A DNA stretch of 64,000 nucleotides from Candidatus Melainabacteria bacterium (GTDB taxonomy: Bacteria; Cyanobacteriota; Vampirovibrionia; Obscuribacterales; Obscuribacteraceae): positions 59,843 to 123,842 of the forward strand of contig RXJR01000027.1 in the NCBI GenBank assembly GCA_003963305.1, written 5' to 3'. Shown here piece after piece: positions 41,515-50,107 of this stretch. Below the pieces are notes generated by a model. It searched no databases, was not told the origin of the DNA, and was given only the letters and a program-made list of their open reading frames with translations. Position numbers and translations under genes: made by a program. Position 1 is the first letter of the stretch, and every line of letters starts with the position of its first letter.

Positions 41515-43047
41515 TTATTTACCGCCAAAACCCCTGGGTATAGGAGGCTTGTGCTTACCGCCGCCGGCGCCACCTGATTTAGACCCGCTCATAGGCTCAG
41601 CGTACCCCTGCTTCTCGAGCTGGTCTTTATTCAGCCCGACGAATACTTGATCGCCTTCTTTCAAGCCATGCAATATAACCGTAGAAGTGCCTGATGTAGA
41701 TCCTGTTTTCACTGGTCTAAATTTGGGTTGACCACTGCCATCAGGAATCAACACACCCGTCTTACCCATTTGGGACATGATGCAGGACGTCGGCACAAGC
41801 AGCACACCATCTTGCTTTCCAGCAAGGAACTCACTATTGACGTTCATACCGGCCATCAGATAGTGCTGTGGGTCGTCGTCTATAGTTGTATGAACTTCGA
41901 AGGTTGTCACATTCAAAGTCACCACTGCCTCTGGTGCAATCAAGCTGACTTTGCCATGAAATGTCTTCTCGGGATAGGCGTTGGCGATGATTTCGACAGG
42001 CTGGCCGACCTTGATGTGCTCCATGTCTGTCTCAGAGACCTGAGCTACCATCTCTAAATTTCCGGCCAGAGAAACAATCGAACTGGAAGTTGCAGATGTC
42101 GTTGCAGCCGAAGTTGTGGGCGTTACTATCGCTCCTTCGTCAGCATATTTCTGAGAAATAACGCCTGCAAAAGGTGCTTTGATGCGCGTGTCATTCAATT
42201 GACTTTGCAGGTAATGGTAATTGCCTTCCGCCTGTTCCATAGCGAATTTCGCCGCACGAACGTCTTCCTCGCGATTGCCTTTCTTCGCCATTGCAAACTG
42301 CTGCCTGGAACTTTCCAGATCTGCCATTGCCTGCGCGAGGGAAGCTTCAGACTGTCGCAATTCTTGCTGCGCCTGCTTGAGCGAAACCTCGGTTACCTCC
42401 GCCTGGGTAGTGGCGTTGAGCCTGTCCTGATCGGAGATAGCACCTTGCTTTGCCAGAATAGACAATCTTTTGGAATTGGTCGCATCTCGGGTAAGTTGTG
42501 CCTGACACGATTTTACCTGGGCTTGGGAGCGGCTCACTGCCTGTTCGGCAAAGCGCACGATACTTTCGTTTTTAACCAGTTGCGCTTCAGCGTTGGCCAC
42601 TTCCTCTGGTCTATTACCATGCAGAGCCTTCTCGTAATTAGCTTTCGCCATGCTGAAAGCAGAATTGGCCGCCGCCACCTGGCCGGTCAAATTACTGTCA
42701 TCCATCAACGCCAGCAACTGACCCTTTTTGACAATCTGCCCCTGTTTAACCAGAAGCTTGCTCAACAAGCCGGTTACTTTAGGGCTGATTTTCACTTCGT
42801 TATAAGGTTTAATCACGCCAGTGGCATTGATTTTCAGATCGACAGATCCTACTTTTACAGGCACCAGATTTTTGCTGTTCTCAAGGCTGGTGCCACCAAA
42901 TGGAGTACCGATCCAGTGATTGGCATTGGCGACAAAAATCACGGCCGCAGCGGTCAAAACTGTGATTGTGCCAAGCACGACGCCGGCTTTAACTTTGCCG
43001 GGTTTCTTCGACAAACTTCCCTCAACTTTCGTTTTTTCTTGAAACAT
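41515..43047 (-). CDS. Periplasmic adaptor protein (MacA/HlyD family)
   Basis: A 510-residue membrane-fusion protein. An N-terminal anchor lies near 22-43. The first lipoyl half (VKISPKVTGLLSKLLVKQGQIVKKGQLL) and second half (DTRIKAPFAGVISQKYADEGAIV) flank a long helical hairpin rich in Ala and Gln (about 110-285). A beta-barrel and a membrane-proximal domain follow. The end is Gly/Lys-rich and disordered (GSKSGGAGGGKHKPP). It couples the MacB-type permease to an outer-membrane channel, for which no gene is seen here. First gene of the exporter set. Confidence 0.93.
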   Translation of the reverse strand: MFQEKTKVEGSLSKKPGKVKAGVVLGTITVLTAAAVIFVANANHWIGTPFGGTSLENSKNLVPVKVGSVDLKINATGVIKPYNEVKISPKVTGLLSKLLVKQGQIVKKGQLLALMDDSNLTGQVAAANSAFSMAKANYEKALHGNRPEEVANAEAQLVKNESIVRFAEQAVSRSQAQVKSCQAQLTRDATNSKRLSILAKQGAISDQDRLNATTQAEVTEVSLKQAQQELRQSEASLAQAMADLESSRQQFAMAKKGNREEDVRAAKFAMEQAEGNYHYLQSQLNDTRIKAPFAGVISQKYADEGAIVTPTTSAATTSATSSSIVSLAGNLEMVAQVSETDMEHIKVGQPVEIIANAYPEKTFHGKVSLIAPEAVVTLNVTTFEVHTTIDDDPQHYLMAGMNVNSEFLAGKQDGVLLVPTSCIMSQMGKTGVLIPDGSGQPKFRPVKTGSTSGTSTVILHGLKEGDQVFVGLNKDQLEKQGYAEPMSGSKSGGAGGGKHKPPIPRGFGGK

Positions 43048-43077
43048 CTATTCCCGGTTGAATGCGAGAGTGTGGTA

Positions 43078-43644
43078 TCAAAACGCCTCGAAAAGAACCT
43101 GACCAATGTCGCCCAACAATTTGAAAGTCTCCCGAAAGACATCAGGATCTAGATTATTGAAATTCTGAGGTTGAGACAGGACCAAGCCGGCTTGGGCTTT
43201 GACCACCATCTCACTGAATTTGGCATATTCCTCCAGATTCAACAGATTCTCGAAGACACCGGGATACTTTACGAAGCGCTCTGCTTCCATTGTATTGTTG
43301 AATGAAAAAATAAATGACTTTTCCATTCGTTTGTCCTGCAAGTGCTGCCCCTGTGGCTCGAATAGAAGCAACCTGGCAACGAATGCCATAAATCCGTGCG
43401 TCATGCGCGGTGAAATAGTCATACTCAAAGCATCAGGTCTGGAGGGGCGGTTGGGGTCTTCAATCACCTGAGTTTCAAGCGTATACGTGACGCCGAATGG
43501 CCAACCAGCTTTAATCGCCTGCAGTGTGGCTGGGAAACCAAGCACAGTGCCCTTTATATTAACCTCGAAGCGAGGGTCCGCGACCGCGCGCCCTTCAATA
43601 ATCCGCGCCATCATGTCGAGCTTTTCTGGCGACAGGTCGCTCAC
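43078..43644 (-). CDS. Hypothetical cytoplasmic protein (188 aa)
   Basis: No family is recognised. The start is GTG at 43644 with a GGGGGGAG site about nine bases upstream. The sequence shows mixed alpha/beta composition with several aromatic patches (GWPFGVTYTLETQVIED, MTHGFMAFVARLLLF) and no signal peptide, helix of membrane length or cysteine. It lies 31 bp upstream of the adaptor gene, in the same orientation, so it could be part of the exporter operon. No role can be proposed. Confidence 0.75.
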   Translation of the reverse strand: MSDLSPEKLDMMARIIEGRAVADPRFEVNIKGTVLGFPATLQAIKAGWPFGVTYTLETQVIEDPNRPSRPDALSMTISPRMTHGFMAFVARLLLFEPQGQHLQDKRMEKSFIFSFNNTMEAERFVKYPGVFENLLNLEEYAKFSEMVVKAQAGLVLSQPQNFNNLDPDVFRETFKLLGDIGQVLFEAF

Positions 43645-43680
43645 CGAGAATATCTCCCCCCGGAGAAACTATTGCTCAAT

Positions 43681-43752
43681 GGCGATTGACTTCGCTTCGG
43701 CGATTGACTGCACATCGGCGATTTGATGCTCGCTGACGATTTGCTACTCATT
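43681..43752 (-). repeat. Four tandem 18-bp imperfect repeats across a stop codon
   Basis: Units beginning GGCGATT (plus strand) start at 43681, 43699 and 43717, with a diverged GACGATT unit at 43735, exactly 18 bp apart. The last covers the TAG stop (43744-43746) of the TPR gene. On the minus strand the frame continues past that stop as six-residue repeats (QIVSEH, QIADVQ, SIAEAK, SIAIEQ) to a second TAG at 43669-43671. Confidence 0.8.
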
Positions 43753-44844
43753 AGCAGGCTTCTCGATTAAATCAGGCTCGCTCGGCTTCGGCTCAGAGGG
43801 CTGCACCGCTGGCTGCTCGGCAGGAGTTTGTACAAACATATTCAGCTCTTTTTCTTTCTTCGGTTTTGGTGCCTTAGCCTTCTTGGTCTTGCTCGCACTG
43901 CCACCGCCGGTACCACCAGTGCTGTCGCCACGCTCTTTAGCCGATGCGGTCTTTTTAGGCTCCTCAGACGTCGTCTGCGCTTTCTTATTAGCCGATTTGT
44001 TGGTTGGTAGGACATTCATCGGCACATCAGACTTATCTGACTTATCAGCGTTCAGCTCTGTATCGATGACAGCAATCTGTTTCTTCGCTTCGCGCGAAAA
44101 TTCAGCGTCAGGAGAAAGATCAATAGACTTTTGCAGCAGAACCTTTGCCGCCGCAGTGTGCCCATCTTTCTGCATCAAATTTCCCATGCGATAGTAGGCG
44201 TCTGCCATGTTCGGATTCGCTTGAATGCCCAAATAGTAGTAGGCAAGAGCGGTCATAATGTCTTTCTCGCCTTCCAGAGCGTTGCCCATGTTGTAGTAGG
44301 CAGAGGCGAATCCGGGCTCAATTTGAACGGCTTGCTTCCACTTTTCTTTTGCCTCGGCAGTTTTACCGCGCGCATAGAGAACAGTGCCGTAACCATTCAA
44401 AGTTGTCGGGCGATCCGGCTTGAGCTGAAGAGCTTTTTCGAAAGCCTCCATGGCTTTTGGATAACTTCTCTGGGCTGCATAGATACCGCCCAAGTTGCTC
44501 CAGGCCTCCTCCATGCGGGCATCAGCCTCAATAGCACTTTTATACTCGGCAATCGCTTGATTGAGGAAACCAGCTTGATGAAGCTCAACGCCCCGGTTGT
44601 AATGCTTGAAAGCCTCTTCAGCATACGGTCGGCTATCAGCCCCTGATGAAGAGGAAGGAGCCGGTGTAGCGGCAGATGGTTGGGCCGCATCGGCGTCTGC
44701 CGGCACTGCTACTGACTTATCAGCCGGCATCGGCAAATCGGCGGCCAGGCAGCTCGAAGTTGTATATACCGCAAGCGTCAGCGAAAACATTAGTGAAAGG
44801 GTCGAAATTCTCAGCAAATCCGTTTTTCCGTCTATCGAATCCAT
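43744..44844 (-). CDS. Exported TPR protein with basic low-complexity C-terminus
   Basis: The ATG at 44844 is preferred to an in-frame one at 44949, because it starts a signal peptide (hydrophobic SLMFSLTLAVYTTSSCLAAD; the SSC/LAA region may be a lipoprotein or a type I site). Five TPR units follow (about 85-265), for example AIAEYKSAIEADARMEEAW, AMEAFEKALQLKPDRPTTL and AYYYLGIQANPNMADAYYR. The last 110 residues are Lys/Ala/Ser/Glu-rich and disordered (KTKKAKAPKPKKEKE). It probably scaffolds periplasmic partners. See the in-frame extension after its stop codon. Confidence 0.85.
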   Translation of the reverse strand: MDSIDGKTDLLRISTLSLMFSLTLAVYTTSSCLAADLPMPADKSVAVPADADAAQPSAATPAPSSSSGADSRPYAEEAFKHYNRGVELHQAGFLNQAIAEYKSAIEADARMEEAWSNLGGIYAAQRSYPKAMEAFEKALQLKPDRPTTLNGYGTVLYARGKTAEAKEKWKQAVQIEPGFASAYYNMGNALEGEKDIMTALAYYYLGIQANPNMADAYYRMGNLMQKDGHTAAAKVLLQKSIDLSPDAEFSREAKKQIAVIDTELNADKSDKSDVPMNVLPTNKSANKKAQTTSEEPKKTASAKERGDSTGGTGGGSASKTKKAKAPKPKKEKELNMFVQTPAEQPAVQPSEPKPSEPDLIEKPANE

Positions 44845-45068
44845 GGTTTTTGAATATGCAACAGTGTACAAAAGCAGCCAGCACTGCTGATCCCACGTAT
44901 TATAGCCTGCTTGCAAAAATTCAGCTTCACGGTAGTGGGTCAATCGCAAAGCCCCGTTAATGAGAGGCTATTGAGGACTTTATACGTGATTTTCACATTT
45001 ACGGTCCGGGGCTGAGCAGGTAAGCTGGGAATACAGCTACTACATAGATTCATTTCTTTGGGAGACCC

Positions 45069-46604
45069 ATGGCCCCCGAAAAGCCGATTACTGATGTGCC
45101 GCCAATCGTGCCGGCTGACGTGCACGATGCGAACGCCGCCAACGCCGGTGGTGAACACACAGTCGACCAGTATGACGCCTTGCGAGCTGCCACATGGGGT
45201 CCCAGTGCAGCTATCGGCAACCAGCCCTGGATGCCTGCTCTGGCGCGGGCTCCAGAACCTTCATCAGGTTCGCTTGATATGGTCAGCGGCACAGTCACAG
45301 CCGCAGATGTCACACAGCCGCAAGACCAGGTCGTGCGCCAGGATGATGTTGCGAACGCTCCGGATACTCCAGAGGCTAAAGCGCAAAGAGCACAAGACTT
45401 CGCAGACACGCTGAAAAAACTTAACGTTGACCAGAGTCAGGTTCAGGAGGTCGACGAAAACGGCAAGCCTCTCAAGCCGCGCGATTCCCAGGATGTCAAA
45501 GACATAGTGCTGAGGGAAGGACACAAAGAGGGTGACCCGAAGCCTAATTTCATTATCGACAAAGACGGCAATATCCACGAGGTGATCGACCCTAATAACG
45601 CTCGCAGCGAAGGCGACGGCGCCATCATTATCGAAATCGATCCCAACAGCGAAGGCAAAGCCGCCACACAGGCGCAACGAACTGCTGCTCAAGCGATGAT
45701 TGCCGCTATCAAAGCGAACTGGCATGGTTCAAACATCGCACCAGACATCCCCGACGATTTGATCACAGCAGCCAACGCTGCCGACCCACCGCCTGTCTAC
45801 CGCAGTCGTCCTAGTGGCGGCGGCAGTGGCAGTGTCATTGGTGGCGCAGGTGGTGGCGGAGGCGGTGGTCGCGGTTTCTCAGGCGGCGGTATGGCCGGCG
45901 CCGGTGGACCCGAACGTCACATGCCACGACCATCTGTAGGGAGCGACGGACACATTCAACCCAGACTCGATCAAAACTCACCGCTATTCAAAGCTCTTGA
46001 TACCAAGAATTCTTTGCCAGACCGAATCATCGCTGCCACAGCCGGTTTGGAATCGGGCGGGAAATTTGACGTGATCAATCACAACGACGCCGGGCACGGC
46101 TGGTCAGTCGGCATCAGACAGTGGAACCAACAAGCCGGCGAATTGCCGAGCTTGATTCAAGCCATGTACGACCGCGACCCCGCCAAGTTCAACCAGGATT
46201 TCGGTCAATTTGCCGGACAGCTCATCAAGAATGGAAAAGTCGACGAGAATTTCGTGCGCCATACAAACTTCAATGCTCTCGGACCGGGATTCGAAAGTGG
46301 CATGAAGCAAGCACTGAGCGACTTTCAGGACGTGCAAATCGCACTGGCGCGACAATGGGCGCAGTCAGGCATTGAATTGGCTCAGAAATACGGCATGAAG
46401 AGCGAGCTTGGTTACGCTGAAGTAGCCGACGCAGTCAATCAATACGGATATGGTGGCGCCGAGAGCAGGTTGCGCAGAATTGGCACCGGCGGTGATGAAG
46501 CCTCACGTATTCAGGCGTTCGACAATGCCCTGGGCAGCCAGCGCGGAAGCCGGTTGGCACAGTTATCGACTAAGTTCTCTGCGGATAAGACGGCTAACGC
46601 TTAG
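45069..46604 (+). CDS. Putative peptidoglycan- or chitosan-degrading protein (GH46/lysozyme-like C-terminus)
   Basis: A 511-residue protein. The ATG follows GGGAG. Residues 1-110 are polar and disordered. About 120-200 contains FIIDKDGNIHEV, a phrase typical of amidase_2/PGRP-like domains, but their zinc ligands are not clear. A Gly-rich linker (about 255-285) leads to a helical domain with AATAGLESGGKFDVINHNDAGHGWSVGIRQWNQQAGELP, resembling the active site of GH46 chitosanase/lysozyme-like enzymes, where the Glu in LESGG would be the general acid. There is no signal peptide, so secretion must use another route or the protein acts after lysis. Assignment is by eye. Confidence 0.7.
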   Translation: MAPEKPITDVPPIVPADVHDANAANAGGEHTVDQYDALRAATWGPSAAIGNQPWMPALARAPEPSSGSLDMVSGTVTAADVTQPQDQVVRQDDVANAPDTPEAKAQRAQDFADTLKKLNVDQSQVQEVDENGKPLKPRDSQDVKDIVLREGHKEGDPKPNFIIDKDGNIHEVIDPNNARSEGDGAIIIEIDPNSEGKAATQAQRTAAQAMIAAIKANWHGSNIAPDIPDDLITAANAADPPPVYRSRPSGGGSGSVIGGAGGGGGGGRGFSGGGMAGAGGPERHMPRPSVGSDGHIQPRLDQNSPLFKALDTKNSLPDRIIAATAGLESGGKFDVINHNDAGHGWSVGIRQWNQQAGELPSLIQAMYDRDPAKFNQDFGQFAGQLIKNGKVDENFVRHTNFNALGPGFESGMKQALSDFQDVQIALARQWAQSGIELAQKYGMKSELGYAEVADAVNQYGYGGAESRLRRIGTGGDEASRIQAFDNALGSQRGSRLAQLSTKFSADKTANA

Positions 46605-46609
46605 GTGGT

Positions 46610-46670
46610 GCAGCCGGGACGGCTGCGTTCCATCCGATGCACGCATGATTCGGGCAGCCGGGACGGCTGC
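46610..46670. repeat. Two tandem hairpin repeats between convergent genes
   Basis: GCAGCCG-GGA-CGGCTGC occurs at 46610-46626 and again at 46654-46670, 44 bp apart, each followed by GYTCC. Each is a perfect 7-bp inverted repeat with a 3-nt loop. They lie between the stop codons of the hydrolase gene and aroQ, where bidirectional termination is needed, but no T-run follows either. They may be a REP-like element. Confidence 0.75.
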
Positions 46671-46676
46671 GCTCCC

Positions 46677-47153
46677 TCACTTCTTCTTCAGGCAGCCGGA
46701 TAATCCGCGCAGGCCAAGTAGGTAGCTGTCTACGCCGAAGCCGACCACTACGCCGTGGGCGCAATCCGAGAGATAGGTTTTGTGCCTGAATTCCTCACGG
46801 GCGTGGATATTTGACATGTGCACTTCCACAAACGGAATGGCTACAGCTTTGAGCGCGTCCCGCAGCGCAATGGAGGTATGACCGTATGCAGCTGGGTTGA
46901 TCAAAATGCCGTCGAAACTTCCGCCCATGCACTGTTGAATCTTCTCGACCAGTTCCCCTTCGATGTTCGACTGGTAGGCTGTGATTTCAAGTCCCAGCTC
47001 CTTTCCGAGCTCAGACAGGGCGACATTAATTTCCGACAAACTGGTTGAACCATAAATGTCGGCTTCCCGCTTGCCCAACAGATTCAAGTTGGGTCCGTTA
47101 ATAACAAGAACACGCTTAGGAGTTGAGCCTGTGCCCGACTTATTCGCCGTCAT
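46677..47153 (-). CDS. aroQ: 3-dehydroquinate dehydratase, type II
   Basis: Catalyses the third step of the shikimate pathway. The 158-residue product has the type II signatures: [18 protein letters not shown] near the N-terminus (Asn and the catalytic Tyr/Arg loop), [13 protein letters not shown], and [19 protein letters not shown] with the catalytic His, then VEVHMSN. An extra 13-residue polar leader precedes the conserved part. It overlaps the upstream unknown gene by 14 bases, and aroK lies one gene further upstream, so these are co-transcribed. Confidence 0.95.
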   Translation of the reverse strand: MTANKSGTGSTPKRVLVINGPNLNLLGKREADIYGSTSLSEINVALSELGKELGLEITAYQSNIEGELVEKIQQCMGGSFDGILINPAAYGHTSIALRDALKAVAIPFVEVHMSNIHAREEFRHKTYLSDCAHGVVVGFGVDSYLLGLRGLSGCLKKK

Positions 47154-47757
47154 CTTCTTTCATTGCTTCAAGCGCACACTGCGCTTCGCCTAGAAACGGA
47201 TCGTTACGCGCAAGCAGGCGCTCCGCTCGCACGAGTCCGATAAACTGAGCGAGAAGATCCTTGACTAACATCGGCTCACCACCGTGATCGACATCTTCGG
47301 AAATCAAGAACATGGCTGAAGCGAGAAGGACGCGGGCTTCCACCTGACCAAGCTCGGTGCTGTGAATAATTTCGTTCAAGCTAGCAGGATCTGCTTTCGA
47401 GTCAAAAATCAGCGCTTTGCAAAACTGCAGCACATTACCTTTCAGAGGCTTGGTGCGCTCAGCAGGCAAAGAGGCGGCAGCTCTGATCAAATTCAATCTG
47501 TTACTGGCATCACCCAGAGACTCGGCGCTGTCGACCAGGTTTCTAACCTGATTGGCTTTCGTGTTGAACTGGCGGCGCAATTCGTTCTCAGCCACCGACG
47601 CAACAGGCTTCGTGGCAGAGTCAAAACGCTTATCGTAATAGTCCTGAACTTGTTGACGCTTGAGTTCAACACCAAACGGCATTAATTCGAGAAATATAGA
47701 ACCGAGACCCTCAAGTTGAGCCTGCAGGTACATCAATTCATCTTGGGAAACCGACAA
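47140..47757 (-). CDS. Hypothetical helical protein in the aro operon
   Basis: A 205-residue, mostly helical, acidic protein without signal peptide, membrane helix or recognised domain. The TTG start at 47757 follows AAAGGAGAACAGC, a strong ribosome site. Sequence features: [26 protein letters not shown] at the N-terminus and a hydrophobic helix [13 protein letters not shown] near 140. Overlap with aroQ suggests coupling. A role in aromatic amino acid synthesis is not shown. Confidence 0.8.
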   Translation of the reverse strand: MSVSQDELMYLQAQLEGLGSIFLELMPFGVELKRQQVQDYYDKRFDSATKPVASVAENELRRQFNTKANQVRNLVDSAESLGDASNRLNLIRAAASLPAERTKPLKGNVLQFCKALIFDSKADPASLNEIIHSTELGQVEARVLLASAMFLISEDVDHGGEPMLVKDLLAQFIGLVRAERLLARNDPFLGEAQCALEAMKEDDGE

Positions 47758-47938
47758 GCTGTTCTCCTTTCAACTCCCGATCCACAAACGCTCTGGCTGA
47801 TTGTATGTGGTTTTTGTTTTTGAGGTCTAGCGCTCCAGCCATTTTATTGCAAAGGCTATCGTTCGATAAGCTTCAATCGACTTAATCGCCACCTTTGACA
47901 ATTCAGAATTGGAACTCCGAACCGTCCGTCCAGATATT

Positions 47939-48496
47939 CTATACCGCTTCGGCTCTAGTAGTGGTGTCATCGCTGATGACAAGCAGCTTTTCAATTTCGG
48001 CTGCGACTTCTTCAGGCGCCAGGTTAGCGGTTTCGATTATGTATCGAGCCATTCGATACTTTGATTCACGGGCTGCAATCAAGTCGTTAAGACGCTTCTC
48101 TTTACTTCCCTCGTCCCCACTGGCAAGGAGAGGACGCGTTCGATCGGTTTCCAGGCGCTTGAGAAGACAAGATGGCGGAGCAAAGAGACAGACGACCAGC
48201 CCGAGCTTCTCGAGCTTCTCCATGTTCCCGGGCGTGACGATTATGCCGCCACCCGTGCCCAGAACCACATCGCGCCATTCATCTCTGGAGATTTCGTCGA
48301 GAATATTCGATTCGAGCTGCCGAAAGTGTGGCTCGCCGTGTCTGGCAAAGATTTCAGAGACGGAACAGCCGTGACGCTCCTCAATAACGCGATCAGTATC
48401 GAAGAAACGTCGATTCGACCTCTGGGCGAGAAGCTGCCCGACTGAAGTTTTTCCCGAGCCAGGCGGGCCTATCAAGACAACATTTGAATAACTCAA
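47939..48496 (-). CDS. aroK: Shikimate kinase
   Basis: Phosphorylates shikimate with ATP. The P-loop GPPGSGKT is at 10-17. The shikimate-binding Asp in FFDTDRVIEERHG, the Arg in EPHFRQLESN, and the GTGGGIIV loop are present. Length, 185 residues, is normal. The start is TTG at 48496, ten bases past the stop of the TPR gene. The 181-bp gap to the next gene holds no recognised element. Upstream genes in the same orientation make this part of an operon with aroQ. Confidence 0.95.
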   Translation of the reverse strand: MSYSNVVLIGPPGSGKTSVGQLLAQRSNRRFFDTDRVIEERHGCSVSEIFARHGEPHFRQLESNILDEISRDEWRDVVLGTGGGIIVTPGNMEKLEKLGLVVCLFAPPSCLLKRLETDRTRPLLASGDEGSKEKRLNDLIAARESKYRMARYIIETANLAPEEVAAEIEKLLVISDDTTTRAEAV

Positions 48497-48505
48497 AACA
48501 GATTC

Positions 48506-49885
48506 TCAGTTAACGCCGCCGGCAGAAGCCAGCCCAGACTTGCGGTATGCCATCTCTATTTTATTATGAGCATCGGAAAGTCCGGGGTTCAGAACAAGCG
48601 CACGCTTAAACTCTCTAATTGAATTGGAATAATCCTTGAGGTTGTAGAGCGCCAGACCGAGCCCATAGTGAGATGACGCCAGATCTGGTGCCAGAGTGAG
48701 AGCAGTCTGAAATTCCTGAACAGCCTGTTTGTAGTTGCCCGACAGGGACAATAAAGTGCCCAGATGATTGTGAGCCATCGGCGCCTTAGGATTGGCTGCC
48801 ACTGCCTTCTTGAACGCTTCTTCGGCAGGACCGTAGCGCCCCGTGCCAGCATATATGGTGCCGAGATTGAAGGCGGCTTCGGCATCTTTTGGATTCAGAG
48901 AAAGAGCAGTTTGAAATTCAGCCTGTGCGTGCGAACCATCGCCTTCGGCTTGATAAGCCAGCCCGAGAGCATTGTGAGTGGAACTGTGGTCGGGTTCAAG
49001 GCGTGTAGCCACTTCCAACTCCTGCACCGCAAGATATGAATTGTTGACGAAAAGCGCTGCCAGTCCCAGCTTCTCGTGGGCTATGGCAGACTGCGGCTCG
49101 GCAGCGATGACGTTGCGGTATTCCTGCATGGCTTCAGGAATGCGATGTGCCTGCATCAGAGCTTGAGCGCGAGCCAGACTGGCCAGAGTTTTCTGATTCA
49201 ATCGATGGTCTGTAGTTGTCGGTGCAACTGCGACGGGTACTGATTTTTTACTCAGACCTGATCCGAAAGCAATGTCTTTGTTGAGCGAATCCAGCTCGGC
49301 AACGACTTTCTCATGTTGCCCCAGTTCGCCATAGACACGAGCCAACGAACTGTGCGCTGCGGCAAGTTCGACATTCAATTTAGATACTTCAAGAACAGTA
49401 CTTGCCGCTGCGGCCCGATCACCTTTGGCCCGCAATTCCTTCTCTTGTGCGTTCAAAAGCAGAATCTGAGAACGTGACGATTCCACCGCTTTCTCGAAAT
49501 GATTGACTGCGGACGTGAAATCACCCATGCCTGCATAGATGAGGGCAACGCGATTGTGCAAAGAGGGGTCGCTCGGCGTTTTGTTTATCTGGTCGAGCAG
49601 CTGGTCTGAGGCCTGGTCGAGAGATTTCAGATCTTGCCCGGCACTCGAGTGCGAGCTCGGAGGCGCGAGTGTGCCCATCACTACTGGCACAAGATTATTG
49701 ACGGCTCGATTCGCGTCTTCTGCCAGCTGCGTCAGGCTCGGCAAGGGCGGGCAGTGCACACCCATTGTGGCAAACGGAATCACCGGTAACGAAACAAGTA
49801 CGAGGGCGCCACAAAGCAGCATGAGAAGCCGCATTGTACGTCGGCTCTTCGGTAGAGGTGCTGCTAGATCAGTATTCGTTGTCAA
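48506..49885 (-). CDS. Membrane-anchored TPR protein
   Basis: A 459-residue protein with an N-terminal membrane segment (about 17-38, LLMLLCGALVLVSLPVIPF), a spacer, then two groups of TPR units (about 70-190 and 230-450). These include typical pairs such as AIAHEKLGLAALFVNNSYLA, DAEAAFNLGTIYAGTGRYG and LASSHYGLGLALYNLKDYS. Conserved TPR positions (W-L-G-Y-A-F-A-P) are well kept. It lies directly upstream of aroK on the same strand, but its function is probably in the envelope. No enzymatic domain is present. Confidence 0.88.
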   Translation of the reverse strand: MTTNTDLAAPLPKSRRTMRLLMLLCGALVLVSLPVIPFATMGVHCPPLPSLTQLAEDANRAVNNLVPVVMGTLAPPSSHSSAGQDLKSLDQASDQLLDQINKTPSDPSLHNRVALIYAGMGDFTSAVNHFEKAVESSRSQILLLNAQEKELRAKGDRAAAASTVLEVSKLNVELAAAHSSLARVYGELGQHEKVVAELDSLNKDIAFGSGLSKKSVPVAVAPTTTDHRLNQKTLASLARAQALMQAHRIPEAMQEYRNVIAAEPQSAIAHEKLGLAALFVNNSYLAVQELEVATRLEPDHSSTHNALGLAYQAEGDGSHAQAEFQTALSLNPKDAEAAFNLGTIYAGTGRYGPAEEAFKKAVAANPKAPMAHNHLGTLLSLSGNYKQAVQEFQTALTLAPDLASSHYGLGLALYNLKDYSNSIREFKRALVLNPGLSDAHNKIEMAYRKSGLASAGGVN

Positions 49886-50035
49886 CTGACTCTTGGTCGC
49901 CTGATTATGATGAAGTGATTTTAGACTAATTGTGGCTCAAGCCAGAGTCAATGCGGGAATTACTAATGACACTCGCAATCGTTACGCGGCGACCGCAAAA
50001 CCCTGGTAACCAGGCAGCCATTGTTACATTCGCTT

Positions 50036-50081
50036 GAGGCTATGGACCGAGACCGGAGGCTATGGACCGGAGGCTATGGAC
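50036..50081. repeat. Short tandem repeats between TPR and lptF genes
   Basis: GAGGCTATGGACCG occurs at 50036-50049 and 50056-50069, and again shortened (GAGGCTATGGAC) at 50070-50081. They lie in the 222-bp gap downstream of the LptF-type gene. Just before them is a hairpin (CCTGG-TAA-CCAGG, about 50001-50013). Function unknown. Confidence 0.7.
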
Positions 50082-50107
50082 AAAAGACCGGAATGGAGCC
50101 GACCTGC

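Noticed and set aside
42199..43152. 317-codon plus-strand frame over the adaptor gene
   Set aside because: Antisense to a clear MacA/HlyD gene, and the composition looks like a translated complement.
43681..43752. CRISPR array or transposon end
   Set aside because: Direct 18-bp tandem units without spacers, in frame with the adjacent gene.
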